Source: Spirodela intermedia
Taxonomy: Eukaryota > Streptophyta > Magnoliopsida > Alismatales > Araceae
Assembly (NCBI GenBank): GCA_902729315.2
Contig: LR746275.1
Span: 3,488,001-3,552,000, forward strand
Direction of reading: 5' to 3'
Length of the DNA stretch: 64,000 bases
Shown here: positions 49,163 through 62,026 of the stretch, piece after piece
How positions within the stretch are numbered: the stretch's first letter is position 1
Layout: each line of letters begins with the position of its first letter
Made by a program: the position numbers and the translations under genes
Notes under the pieces: generated by a model
The model's input: only the letters and a program-made list of their open reading frames with translations
Told to the model about the DNA's origin: nothing
Database searches by the model: none

Positions 49163-50444
49163 ATGGCGGAACGGGTCATCGAGCACAGGACCTACGCGAG
49201 GGTGGGGCTGATGGGGAACCCCAGCGACGTCTACTTCGGGAGGGCCATCTCCTTCTCCCTCGGCAATTTCTGGGCGTCCGTTCGTCTCGAACCCTCCCGG
49301 GACCTCGTCATCAGGCCGCACCCCGTGCACGACCTCGTCTCTTTCGACTCCATTGATCACCTGGTTCGTGCCCCCCCACCTCCCTTACATCTCAGATCTT
49401 GATCCACCAGCCCTGCACATCCTCGTCTCCTCTGTCTCCCAGGTCAACGAGGATATTCCCTTCATTTATTGATCGGACATTACACCTCTGCGTGTTCTAC
49501 ATAGAGAATTTCTCAGCGATCTACTTCTGCCGATTTTTTGTTTCCTGCACAAATGTTCCACGAGAATTCGGTTGATAGCACGATCAAGTATATGACTGAA
49601 TGTATGACGTTGGTGCCTCAACGCAGACGAGCCTCAGATCTGAATTCCCATGTAGTCTACTGCTAAAATGATTGATTCGAAAGGAAAACAGAGAAAATTG
49701 AAGCACCAGATCGTTCAAGCTACCCCGGATTCATAAATATGGAAAGCATGGATGTTTCACACAGGCCATCTCGTTGTCGATTTATCCTTTTTTTTCTTAA
49801 ATGATGCCCACATCAGATTACCTTCAATTCTGATTTTTTTATATTTTATATAGCATTTATATATATGTACAAAATTCCAAGGTGTTTTTTAGCTATGCTG
49901 TTCCTGTTTGCATCAATATATTGTACCCCATTATCAATATGTGATGGAAGAAAATCCGGGAACGTCTTCAGTAATCAAATCCCATTAACCGAATGATATT
50001 AGCGATCCCGTCACCCAGACATTTCAGTTAAAGAACATACATGCGGCCATTATCGCATTGATGCCCATCTTCTTGCTGCTTGGTGTTCAACTGCGTACCC
50101 TTCATCCTGCAGGTGAATCGGTTGGAGAACGAGGGCTATTATGGAGGAGCGCGTCTGCTCTTGTCCATCTGCAAAGTCTTCCGCAAATACTGCAGTGACA
50201 AGCAGATAAATCTGAAAGGAGGAAACTTTACACTTTCATATGAGACCAACATACCTCGCCAGGTGAGCATCCTCTGGAACTAATCAGCAGAGCTTTGGGG
50301 AACATCGGGGGTGCTTTCTATAAAAGGGTGTTGGGTCAGTTGATCAGAATGTCATCTTCTCATCTAAATGTGAGCTGTTTTAGCTTTGCGCTCTAGTCTG
50401 CCAATTTAGTCTCGAGTTCATCTAAATCCTTCAATAAATTAGTC

Positions 50445-50483
<39 letters not shown>

Positions 50484-51714
50484 GGCAACTAAGTTGGTTG
50501 AAGCTATTTTCTTGTCAATATTCACGAAGTTGTCGTTGATTTTCTCTCATTATCTATGTTTTCCACGCATAGAGCACGCATAGATACCTGACGTCAGAGA
50601 GCTTGCTGGGAATTTGTTCGTAGTTGACTGTTTTTTTTCCTTCTCCTTTTGGCATCTTCAGACAGGACTTTCGGGTTCCAGTGCAATAATCTGCGCCGCT
50701 CTGAACTGTCTCCTGGATTTCTACCAAATCAGGCATCTGGTGAGCGTCGAGATCAGGCCCCAGCTAATCCTAAAAGCAGAAAACGAGCTCGGAATCGTCG
50801 CCGGCCTTCAGGACAGGGTGGCGCAGGTCTATGGAGGACTCATCTACATGGTATTACCTTTTATACGTCGCCTTCAGCCTATCATCATCTCCCCGCCAGT
50901 GTCTGAGAGAGTCAACGATTTTTGATTCAATCCTTCAGGATTTTAGCAAGGAATACATGGATAAATTGGGCCATGGAAAGTACTCCCCCATGGACGTCGG
51001 TCTTCTTCCTCCTCTCCACCTGATCTACGCAGAAAATCCCAGTGATTCTGGCAAGGTCTGTCCTCTCCTCACATGTTGATTCTCGGTGCACCAATGCGAT
51101 TAATAATCCGGAAATGTAGTCGTCGTCAGAAATAATCTGGCAATTGAAGGGGGATTTCCTTACCTTTTGATCTCATTCCGCAAAACCTTCGGTTGCAGGT
51201 ACATAGCTCTGTTCGCAAGCGATGGCTGAACGGCGAACAGTTCATAATATCCTCCATGGAAGAGGTCGCCAACATCGCTCGCAGAGGTCGCGCCGTTCTG
51301 ATGGAGAAGAACTACGAAGAACTCGCACGACTCATGAACCGCAACTTCGATCTGCGCAGGTTCGATTGCCGCCTCTCTCACTCCTCCTCTCTGGTTTCTG
51401 GAACACTGACGCTTGACTTGATCGGGGAGAAGCGTTCTTGACACCGGTGCGGCGATCTGGATCTTTGCAGGCAGATGTTCGGAGACGACGTTCTCGGATC
51501 GGTGAACATAAAGATGATCGAGGCGGCCAGAAGCGTCGGCGCGGCGGCGAAGTTCACCGGTAGCGGCGGCGCAGTGGTCGCCTTCTGCCCCGAGGGACCG
51601 GCGCAGGTGGAGCTCCTCGAGGACGCTTGCCGGAGGGCAGGCTTCATTGTCCAGCCGATCACGGTCGTCCCTTCAGTCCTCCGAGACGGGGACCTCGAAA
51701 CACTGTCGAGCTGA
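49163..51714 (+). CDS. GLCAK: Glucuronokinase (GHMP kinase family)
   Basis: Six exons: 49163-49363, 50113-50262, 50662-50850, 50939-51055, 51199-51359 and 51471-51714, giving 353 residues. GHMP kinase motifs are present: the N-terminal substrate-side motif ARVGLMGNPSD (12-22), the ATP-binding GLSGSSA (119-125) and the C-terminal AAKFTGSGGAVVAF (298-311). FSLGNFWASVRL and AQVYGGLIYMDFSKE also match plant glucuronokinase. The enzyme phosphorylates D-glucuronate to glucuronate-1-phosphate in the inositol-oxygenation route to UDP-glucuronate, a precursor of wall pectin and hemicellulose sugars, probably in the cytosol. The first ATG follows a GGC-rich leader. AATAAA near 51833 is a likely poly(A) signal and lies in a duplicated 3' segment. 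Confidence 0.93.
50446..50482. repeat. (TA)n microsatellite
   Basis: Alternating TA tract in intron 2 of the glucuronokinase gene. Confidence 0.9.
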
Positions 51715-51715
51715 C

Positions 51716-52000
51716 GATCTCTGAGGCCCTTCTTTATATTATTATTTGGTGTTATATATTTTTCTTCTTCTATTTTTTACATGCGTTGTAATTTTTGGAT
51801 ACTTTTCTGCTTTACTTTTTTATTATTTTTCTTAATAAAATAATTGATCTCTGAGGGCCCCCCAGTGCTAGATTTTGACAATTTTACCCTTTTATATGTT
51901 TATTTGGTGCCATGCTTTTAATTTTTTCTTCTATTTTTTACATGCACCCTAATTTTTGGATACTTTTCTGATTTTATTTTATTATTTTTCCTAATATAAT
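51716..52000. repeat. Tandem duplication (unit ~130-150 bp) in the glucuronokinase 3' flank
   Basis: GATCTCTGAGG starts at both 51716 and 51846. Each copy then contains a TATTTGGTG word, a TTCTATTTTTTACATGC block, TAATTTTTGGATACTTTTCTG and a TTATTATTTTTC block in the same order. The copies are diverged by substitutions and small indels, so the duplication is not recent. Confidence 0.85.
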
Positions 52001-52699
<699 letters not shown>

Positions 52700-53386
52700 G
52701 AAATTTGTTCTATGAAAAGTCTTGCTGTCAAGAAAATCTCAGGGGGGGTGGGGGGAGGAAAAGTGCTGGAGGGGCGGGGGGAAGAGCGGGAGCGGAGGAG
52801 GAAGGGAGAAAAATTGTAGGGCGGGGTTCTCCCCGACGGGAATTAGGTTTTTAGGCTTCAACCTGTTTGTCTTTTTTTCTCCCCCATCTTCGATTCGAGT
52901 TCCCATCATAATGTATTTGAAATAGCTTCTCGCTTTCCATCTAGATACTGTTCGAGTCTGAACTTCATGCTGCAATTATCTCGTTCTGTTCTTTATTTTC
53001 GGTTTATGACGAGCGTTTGCGATGTGTGATGCGGAATCCGTCTGCGATTGTGCTCCAAATGTGGGATCGGCCATTGGCAGTCGTACAATTTTTTTACATT
53101 GAAGACTCGGGAAAATATAGTTTTAATTTATTTTCAAACTAATATCGAGCTTTTACTTGGGAAAAATTGTGTAGTGGATCGCATGTGTGAGTGTCATCTC
53201 ATCAATGGCGTCGTAAAAATGATCTCCTTTCATATTTATATTAATTTTTAAAAGGAAAAATGTAGTGGTCACGTCACTGAGCTAGTGTATATATATGTAA
53301 GAACTTGGGGACGTTAGATTGGATTCGTAGTTCCCTTCGGCAGGAGGTTGCTGGCCGGCAAGGAGGAAGGGAAAAGAGCTTATAGC
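52700..53386. other. H4 3' flank and SIEL-like promoter
   Basis: A G-rich stretch (52741-52810) follows H4, then an AT-rich interval with no ORF of interest. TATATATA at about 53288-53295 lies ~95 bp before the SIEL-like start codon and is a candidate TATA box. Confidence 0.5.
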
Positions 53387-56300
53387 ATGGAGGAGCTCTG
53401 CCTGGAGGATCTCCAGCTCCTCCGCCAAGATGCGTTCATCGATTCTCCTTCGCCACTTCGAGCGTTGTTCTCCTGCCGAGCCATAATCTGTAACCCGGCC
53501 TCTTCCGAAGTCGCCTTGCGCTCTGTTGTCGACGCCATCGTCCATCTTCTGGGACGCGATCCTTCCCCACCCCTCCTCCGCCCCGCGGTGAAGCTGATCG
53601 CCGACGTCGTCGTTCTTCACCCCGCTCTCATGCCCTCCGTGTTTGCCGCCGTGCGGCCGCTCCTGAGTTCCGGCAAGCGTCCCGCCGCAGAAGCTCTGGC
53701 TGTTCTAGTTTCCGCAGCGCAGAGCGGCGGCGAAGGCTCGTTCATGGTCAGATCGGTAATGGGGGAAGATCTCATCCTCTCGCTCGCCTCCAGTCGTGCA
53801 GTGGCCGTTCGTTCGCAGCTCCTCAGATTGTTGGCTCTCGAATCCCACTATGTCCGTGAAATGAGCTCTGCCGACGGTCGACTAGTCGCTGTGCTCCGCG
53901 TGTTCTTGGGCCTGACTGCCGATCTGTATCCCTCGGTAAGAAGTGCGGCTCTGGACGGCTTGCTGGTGCTCTGCGGGAACGCCGTCGCGTGGATGGAGAT
54001 ATCGGTGATGCAGAGATGCTATGACGTTGGGGTTGAGCTCCTTCACGACGTAGACGTGTTCGTTAGAATGTCTGCCATTCGACTGGTACTGCTTCACCTC
54101 TGAGTTAATGCCCGCCGTGTCATTTATGACCTATTTTATGTCGCTTGTGATAGTTGTTACCCTTGTTGTCATCGCGTTCTTGATCATTTCCATTTTCACA
54201 GAGATGTCTGGTTATCTTTTTCTTCAGGTGTCTGAGCTAGGCCAGATGCTGATGGCGACAAAGCAGGTGACAGACAATGGCAAGTTTTCAGACGCACAAT
54301 TCCTTATGGTATTCTTCAGATGGTAGCTCTGGGCTGGATTTTCTCTTTAACTATTATTTTTCTGAAACATCAACTAGATGCCATTTAACCCTCCATACCA
54401 TTTGATGGATATTTCTATCGCGTTGTCTTGTCCGTACTTTGAATGCTCCTGATTGTATCCAATTCATTGGATTCAGTGTCACTTTTGTTGAGGTATCTTG
54501 GCTGGTGTAATTAATTGGCATCTCCCAGATATGTTCACAGTTTGCAATCGATGAAAGATGGTTTCTTTTCATTTAAAACTGGAATCCTGCATGAGGAACG
54601 CGAATTTTAATAAACTGAAACGATCGTCAAGAGCTGGGCCTGAAGCGATAAGGAAATCAAATATTTTTTGAAGCTAGATGGGATTACAATCCTCTTCAAT
54701 GGCATTTAACCATATTTGTTGCTTCAAAAATCGGATCTGTCTGGGAAATTTCTTATCGATGTTCCTACTGGAATGAGGAGCTTAGACTGTGATTCTTATT
54801 TTTACTTTCTTCTCTTGTTCGTTGTTTTCACATCTTCATATGTCACATTTTATAAAGTTCAAATCAATAAAGATTTCTTTTTCGATTCATCTCTGGAGTC
54901 CCTATTGAAGAATGTTTTTTGATCCAATCCGTAGGAATCACTAGAAAAGGCAAATCCTCTATGATTCACCAGATCCGGCTTCGGTTATTGATAGAGTGAA
55001 TAGATCCGCCATTTCTTGAAATCTCTCTTCTGATTCAAAATCGTGGTGTAACGTGTATCCCCGATTGTTCCGGTCATAGAACAGATGAAATAAATCCAAC
55101 AATGGGTTTTTTGTTCAAGAAAGAAATCTTATTGGAACCGTCCATATCCGGTTCATCCTTCGGAACTATCATATCACATCCCGGATCTGATGACATATGA
55201 TGAATTAAGACGGTATTTTATAAATACGTAATTATCTTGAATGTATCAACTATTTCTTTATTTTCTGATCGCCAGGAATTGACAAAAGAAGCATCTCGTT
55301 TTTTCTTTAAAAAAAATCTGATTTTTATTTCATCCTTTGTTCCTTCATATGGGCTTCGTAATTTAATAGAGATTTACTTCTCCCAGCTATGCTCTGTTGC
55401 CAGAGATATGGATATGAGGGTCAGAGTTGAAGTTTTCCTCTCACTTGAAAAGATAAAGCTGGTATCGGAGAATGTATTGGTACAGTCTTTGTCTAAGAAA
55501 GTCAAAAAGGGCAACAGCGGAGGAAAATCTCTTGCTGAATTCAGTGAGGAAGGATGTGGGTTACCAATATCTTGTGCTGCGGGGGTATTTCTTCAGGGTC
55601 TGGAGGATGAATTCCATGAGGTATATTGATGCTCGTGAGGTTGTCTTCCTTCCATGGCTTCCCAAATATCGACACTTTAGTTGTATCAGTGATCTCTCTT
55701 TATTATTACTGTTATTTTTATAAAGATGAATTTTCTGACTAGATGTATCTCTGTCGAAGGTCCGAAGAGCTGCATGTTTTTCCTTGGGGACGCTCACAAT
55801 TTTATATGCCAAGTTTGCTGATAATGCCTTGGATTTTCTAATGGACATGTTGAACGACGATTCTGATGCCGTTCAACTTCAGGCGCTGCAAACATTGTTT
55901 CAAATGACGAGCAATGGCAATATGAACGTGCAAGAAAGGCACATGCATATGGTTTGCTTCGGAACTGCTTTTGGATTGAACAGGCCAAAGAATCAATATC
56001 AGTGGAAACCTTAGTTCTGGATCATAGATTTCCCCCGACCTACATCTTTCCTCTTTTTAGTGGGGTTTATATCGCTGTTGGTTTATTTTACACCATGAAA
56101 AACCTTCGATGCTTTCTATAATTTTTTCGTCGAAAATCTTCACAACCGCTTGCATATTTTATTAACTAAACTTTCATCTGGCATTTAGTGCTGCAATTGA
56201 CACATTCTTGGCGGTGGTTGTAGGTTCATACCTGATTTTATATGTATTTTACTGTGAAGTAAATAAATGCTTGAGGTAGCGATGCTTTATTTCTCTTCTT

Positions 56301-58291
56301 TGATGAATCAGCTTGGGTATACCAAAACTAATTTTACGTGCCTTCTCCACAATTTTGGGGAATCCTATTCAGTGACACTTACGTGCTTACTTAATGAGGA
56401 TGAACATTGTGTTGAGGATGATCCATTCCCAACAAAGAGCAGAGATAAGAATCGCTCTCTTTCTTATTCTGTAATGGGTTGACCATTTTGATCACCATTA
56501 CAATCATCCCAAAGCAATACTCGATGGATGTCGTTCCAGGTCCTGAGGCATCTTAGGATGCTGTTAGCAGACTACCTGAAAATCTTATTAGCCTTTTATA
56601 TTCAATCCAAAAGCCAAAGCTTTTAGTCTAATTGTACCCACCACAAACTGCTGATCCATGTGATCCTCGAAAGTGTTCCTTTCCTTTCAAGAGTTGTTGT
56701 GGTCAGATTTTTATTAGTTGAAGCGTGGAATTTTTTTCGCATGGGTTCCTTGAAGTTTGGTTAGTATGTGAACCAAAGGAAGGATTGTGAGGATGATTGA
56801 CTGTGGGTAATCTGGGTACTCTGGGATTGAAGGATCCTACTAGTATCGGTGGGAAATGACCTTGAGTTGATGATTAAGTTAATAAGAAAAATCTAGGGTG
56901 GCTTCGTCATGGAAACTTAGTACTGCAAAAATGGATTGTATCTCCCTACCAAAGTATAACGGTTGTAGTTAGAGACCGCTTTGGGCTGGTAGTCAAAGAG
57001 AAGTAATCTGATGCTCACATTTTCTGGTAGCTTGTTAAGCTGTGGCTTTTTTGCCCACGAGAACAAGACAATTGTTTGACGCTACATTCTATAATATTTT
57101 TAGTTACTTAGATCGATGGTGAAGAATTTTCCATATACATGGTATCATTCATTAATCTGTTGAATTTCTATATAGTGTTGCATTGGGAACTCTGTTTTTT
57201 TTTTCATAAGAGTATTCATAAATAAGTTTCTATCATTTGATATGGCACACGTGATGTTCTTCACTTGATCTCTGACTTGTAGCAAAATTGATACTGGTGA
57301 CTTATCTCCGTAGGGATGTAATATGACGCAATCACATTCGTTTCTGCCCCTCATTTCTCTTTCCACCCTTTGATTATGATGGTTTCTAAAGTATGGATGA
57401 ATATATAGATGACATGGATGATACAGAGGTGGTTTTGGTGGGTTCATACGCTGCTAAAATTGGCCAAAGACATTGATGTGGTGGCTATCTGAATCCTAGG
57501 TTCTTCTATATATTTGCCTCATGTCCCTTTTTGCACTGAAGCCCTGGACTAGATTCCTCATAATTTTTGCTCCTTCGAAGATTCTAATTTCTTCAACAAA
57601 TGAAGTAAATCGCACTTCTGATAATGCTCAAAATGGGCAGAAGCCTATAATTTTTCTTGTATTTCTCTCTGATTTCACATCTATCTTATTTTCCCCTACT
57701 GTTGGACGCTGAACAAGCCTTAGGCATGCATCTGTGGTCTTCAATAGTGCCTCTGCTTGTGTTCCCCGAACCATTGTATACACATCTGTGTAAAATGGTT
57801 GCGATGAACTTGATCATCTGCCTTACATGTTATTTATTGATGAAAGTCTGAAAACTATGTTTTCCCGATTATTAATTGTACATGTTCGACTTTTGGCCTC
57901 TGTCGGGCTTGCAGTTTCTTGGGACTTTAGCCAACAGTGGTGCTCCAATCCGATGTGCAGCAAGAAACGTCCTCAGGTTAACAAGGTTGCCAAATATGGC
58001 GTTATTCAGGTTGTCAATCAACGGGCTCCTTGGGAACTTGGAGGCATACGGAGAGGTTTGATCATCCATTCTCCCTCACTAATGTGTGTCAATGTTGTAC
58101 TACCTAGATTCCTATATTTTAATATAGTTGTCATCTAATGCGTGTGTACCCTATATGATTATGATTAGGGTTCCTTCAGCGTGTTATTATTCTCACCATT
58201 TAAGCTTTTCTTTTAGAGAATTTTCCCTTGCATTTCTATCCATGTTTAGAACACGAACCATTAGTTCCTCACACTTAAATTCTTGTTTCAG

Positions 58292-58333
<42 letters not shown>

Positions 58334-60183
58334 TCTGTGTCTACAGATAAACCATCTCTATCCATATGACGCCGTTATCAAACCTTCCTCTGCCTGTGGG
58401 TTTTCTTTGTAACACTGTTTTCACTACCCAGGATGAAGAGGACATATTCGCTGCCCTATTCTGCATCGGCAGGGCCCATAGAGAACTCGCAGCTAGAATC
58501 ACGGCAGAATATGCTCAAGAGGTAACCACCATCTCTCTCTCTCTCTCTCTAGACAGTATCTATGTCTGAAAGTCTCATGCTATGGGGGGGAATTATGTAA
58601 ATATCCCAACTTCCTCTTTTAGAGTTTCCTCTTTTAGATTAATCACGGGTTATAATTATTTTCTCATCTCCCTGCAGATAGAACCTCCGGGCCCCGGGGA
58701 AATGAACCTCGACAGGCCTCGAGTTGTTGCTCTTCTGGTCCTGGGTATCGCTCCATCTCTTTCCAATGAGGCGTTGACCCAGACCCTGCCAGCAAGGATG
58801 TTCTCATATGCCGTTCCATTATTGGGCAGGATCTCACGCTCTTTGAAAGATTTCATAAGTCAGGATGCCCTTTTATCCTTTTTATGCAAGCACAGTGGAC
58901 TTCCCTTCTTAGAGACTGAGTCAACCTCTGAGCAGCCTCAGGTACGGCGGCATGGGCCCCATTTTTGAAATTTTTGTTGACCCAGGTGAGTTGACCTCCC
59001 GTGTTGACAAATTTCAGGCGGGAGGAACTGAGTCCGACTTATATGAGATGCTGGCCCTCTCCACAGTCCGACGAGCTCTCAAGAGAGCCGCAGAGGCTTG
59101 GCATATGATCAAGGCCCACTCCACCCGTGACGCAGTGGAGACTCTAAGGTGTTGGCCTCTGAACTCGATGACACATCGTGCCCATGATGCTCACGTGGCA
59201 TCCACAAGATCTCTACCTTCTGGCAAACAATTGAGTGAAGATTTGTTCTTTTATGCAGTGCCTGCAAGGAGGAGCTGGAGATGGTTGACCAGACCGTGAG
59301 TGAGGCTTCTGCGGCCTGCTTGGTCTTCGCCCTGGAATACGTTCAGCTACTCCTGCTGGTAGCCGAGGTGTGGGGTCAACTGCAACAACCCAAGGTACCA
59401 CATATTATGAGAATAAGGAAATTAGATCTTCTTCTGGGTAAATTGGAAGTCAACCTTGGAAGGATGAGATACTGCTTTCTGGGGTTGGGCAAGGCGGCGG
59501 AGTCCCATTTGCTGGAGCTCTCCCTGCTTCAGTGTGTGCTGAGATTATCTACAATCGGAACCCAGGAAGCCCTCATCGTGAGGAAGATGAGGTTTCTGAT
59601 CTCAAGATTAGAACTACTGGTCAGTGAAGAAAAATTCGAGATTTCTGCTTTTGTCAAGGAGTCAAGAAACTTCTGTTCTCAATGGGGAGTTCATGAGATC
59701 TCTGGGTCAACTCGCATCGTTGACTTACTGGAACTCTGCAGCTTGGGTCAGATGGAGATAAGCGGAGGAGGACTCAGATGCCGAAAGGCCGAGCTTCGAT
59801 CTCGAGCTGACGATCCAGACCAGCTCCCTCTCCCCTTTGTTCCAGGGCTGCCCATTGGGATCCCACTTGACATTACTCTACACAACATCTCAAGCGACGA
59901 TAGGGTGTGGCTCAGGATGACTGCCGGCGGGTCAACTCAGTATGCCTTTCTCAGCTTGGACAGATTTGTCGGCTCCGATGTGGAGAGAAGATGTGCCGCT
60001 GACGTACCATTTTATGCTACTCCGACGGTCCCCTTTCTTCTGAAGGCCTGTGTCTGCTTGGAGTGCTCCCGTGGGTATCTGACGCGGAAGAGTAAAGGTC
60101 AACGGGGGCCGAGACGTGAAACCGTAGATCTAACTGAAGAGATGGAGATTTATCTCGTCGATGTTGGTCAAACTGTGTTCTAA
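53387..60183 (+). CDS. SIEL: SIEL-like protein (Integrator complex subunit 4 homologue, HEAT repeats)
   Basis: Nine exons: 53387-54085, 54228-54308, 55387-55620, 55760-55951, 57915-58055, 58432-58521, 58678-58941, 59018-59148 and 59259-60183, giving 918 residues with consistent phases. It starts [17 protein letters not shown]. Most of the protein is helical HEAT/ARM-like repeats ([60 protein letters not shown]). The C-terminus has a beta-rich domain beginning [20 protein letters not shown]. In Arabidopsis SIEL binds SHORT-ROOT and aids its cell-to-cell movement; the family is homologous to Integrator subunit 4, used in snRNA 3'-end processing. Intron 2 contains a plastid ycf2 insertion. I prefer the ATG at 53387 to an upstream in-frame TTG. 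Introns 4 (1.96 kb) and 2 (1.08 kb) are the largest, and a small missed exon in intron 4 cannot be excluded. Confidence 0.9.
54863..55350 (-). mobile_element. Nuclear plastid DNA insertion (NUPT): fragment of ycf2
   Basis: Minus-strand translation of this SIEL-like intron segment follows plastid Ycf2 with scattered frameshifts and stops. In order along that strand it shows [17 protein letters not shown] (about 55270), [29 protein letters not shown], a degraded [16 protein letters not shown]-like part, [14 protein letters not shown] and [10 protein letters not shown] (about 54870). The order and spacing match one continuous stretch of ycf2. Loss of frame shows it is not plastid sequence in place. 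The edges are approximate: similarity fades at about 54863 and at about 55350, only ~37 bp before the exon-3 acceptor. Confidence 0.88.
58294..58329. repeat. (CT)n microsatellite
   Basis: CT tract in intron 5 of the SIEL-like gene, before exon 6. Confidence 0.9.
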
Positions 60184-60600
60184 ATATAATCATAAGGTCT
60201 CCTCCCTCGAGGAGATTTCCACCAGGTAGACTCTGTTCCTTGAGATCGATCGCCTTCTCACTCTAGTTTTCTTGTTTCCTCTCTCATTAATTGGCCCAGC
60301 TACCCGGTCAACCTCTGTCTTCTGATGGTTGCCTTCCTTTGGCAGGATTGTGGCAGTTGTCGGAGCACGAGTCGCCGGCGGCGGTCAGCTCCGCCGTCGG
60401 CCGCATCTCAGTGGCGGCGAGGGGTATGGTCAGAAGAGTCCACCAGAATAGCCCGTCGAGGAAGTAAAAATTACAGTCCTGGGAAAGGTCTTCCGGAAAA
60501 GAAGGCGGTGGCGATCTGCTCTTTGACTGCCGTTACGGCGGCGCTTTCTCTCTCAGCTTTAAGAAGGGAAGAGCAACGGAAGGAGGGGGGGCAGAGAGAG
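60184..60600. other. SIEL-like 3' flank and leader of the next gene
   Basis: The region holds the SIEL-like 3' UTR and the promoter/leader of the small downstream gene. The downstream frame stays open upstream to an ATG at 60325, but the translation there (Arg/Ser-rich) does not resemble the conserved protein, so it is treated as leader. Confidence 0.5.
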
Positions 60601-61032
60601 ATGGGTACCCGCTGTGGCAGGTCACCCGCCACCGCCGCTCCGCCGCCGGCGAGGGCGACGTACGTGAACCTGTACAGGTGGCCGGAGTCGGACGCCGAGT
60701 TCGTCAAGTCCGTCGGCAACGGCGGCGGCGCTCCGCCGCGGAGGGCGGCGCTGCGCCACCAACCACCGGTGGTGGACGGGTACTCGTGCCGGCAGATGTA
60801 CCTGCGGAGCTACACCTTCTCCAAGAGGGAAACCCTGCCGGAGCGGGCCAGGAAGCGCCTCGTCAAGATGAAGGAGAGGGTCGCCGGCGCCGCCGTTTCC
60901 GCCACCTGCGGCTTCGCGGGCCGCCGTAAGAAGGCGGAGAAGAAGTGCCCCCCGGTCGTCTCCGCTGCCCTGAACTCCATCTCCCGCCGGCTCCTCTCCT
61001 GCACCGCCAGCCTCAACATCGCCGTTCAGTAG
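60601..61032 (+). CDS. Conserved plant-specific protein of unknown function
   Basis: Intronless ORF, 143 residues from the ATG at 60601. Two blocks look conserved: ATYVNLYRWPESDAEFVKSV (about 20-39) and SCRQMYLRSYTFSKRETLPE (about 63-82). A basic middle (KARKRL/KMKER, GRRKKAEKKC) and the helix LNSISRRLLSCTASLNI follow. I recall similar 'YVNLYKWPESDAEF...RQMYLRSYTFS' proteins in many angiosperms with no assigned function. No signal peptide or membrane segment is seen, and the basic clusters could direct nuclear import. It follows the SIEL-like gene by 417 bp and is strongly GC3-biased. Confidence 0.7.
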   Translation: MGTRCGRSPATAAPPPARATYVNLYRWPESDAEFVKSVGNGGGAPPRRAALRHQPPVVDGYSCRQMYLRSYTFSKRETLPERARKRLVKMKERVAGAAVSATCGFAGRRKKAEKKCPPVVSAALNSISRRLLSCTASLNIAVQ

Positions 61033-62026
61033 GAGAGAGAGAGAGAGAGGTACAATCGTCCACATGATAAGACTTCAAGGGTTCTGTTTGTCATGCCGAG
61101 ATGCCGGCGACTGGTTCCTTCTTGATTTCCTCTGTTTCTTCTCTGAGAGGTTGTCGCCCCAGTGTTCGACACTCCCTCTCTCGCTCTATTCTCTCTCTAC
61201 TGGTCGGCGGCGCCGGCGCCGGCGCCGGCAGGGGAATCTGCTTTGGGTAAAGCAAACAGGGGTCGTCGCTGCGGTCAATAATCACCCCACTTAAAGGATC
61301 GATCTTTTATGCCTTTGGGCTCCCCTTCTGTTCAGGCCATCAACGCCGGCGCCGCTATCTCCCGCCGAGTTGGGTCCCACTATAGTAGCTCAACCTTCTT
61401 TAACCGCTCCGTCAGGTCACGTCGAGGGATTCTGCCTTTGGATCGACCCTCCGCGAATAACGTCACCTTTCGGTTTTGGCAACCCGGCCCATTAGGAGCC
61501 CAGCAACTTAATGGGGGTTCTTCCAGAAAGTTCTCTAACGCAAAAGCAACAGCCAACCAATCAGATGGTCCGGTTTACGTCACGAGCAACGGCTAGCGCC
61601 GTAGAACCCGCCACGTCATGGCCAATAAAAAATATATTAAGCGGGATGGTCGGGCGGAGGTTTTTCCTTTTAGGGAATCTCACCTCTCTAGGGAGACAGC
61701 AGGAGGTCGATGTCTCTGGATGCCGCGGACTGCAGGCGGGAGGCTGTTGCAGTGGTGCCGCGGAGGGCGAGGGGAGGGTGGCCGGATCCTGCAGGGCGGA
61801 AATCTAGCTTGCTGTTCAGGTTTCCATCGATTAGTTTAAGTTTCTATCTATTAGTGTCTTTGTTCGTAGGGATATTCGGGACGAGGTTGGTCGCCAATTT
61901 CTAAGTGTTCCAGCGGAGGATTATTTTTGGATGCTGGAGGGTTGAATCTGAAGGTATAGTTGGAGAATCTGTTGTTTCTCATCTTCGGACGAAGTTTGGT
62001 TCGTTCCGGAGGGTGGATTTGGCGTC
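61033..62026. promoter_or_regulatory. Promoter and leader region of the ER-type Ca2+-ATPase gene
   Basis: A short GA run and a GC-rich (CGGCGC)n-like patch (61204-61230) come first. At 61611-61626 a CCACGTCATGGCCAAT sequence combines an ACGT core with an inverted-order CCAAT box. Another ACGTCAC lies near 61577-61583, and a CCAATCAG at about 61557. AAATATATTA at about 61629 may be the TATA box. The CCACGTCA plus CCAAT combination resembles plant ER-stress (UPR) elements; function is inferred. Confidence 0.45.

Noticed and set aside
53348-53386. 13-residue N-terminal extension of the SIEL-like protein
   Set aside because: It begins at a TTG codon. The ATG at 53387 starts the conserved [17 protein letters not shown].
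54228-55386. Active plastid gene or contaminating plastid contig
   Set aside because: The ycf2 segment has frameshifts and stops and is flanked on both sides by in-frame exons of one nuclear gene.
60325-60600. 92-codon upstream extension of the small conserved protein
   Set aside because: The translation is Arg/Ser-rich and unlike the conserved part. The ATG at 60601 fits the expected family start.
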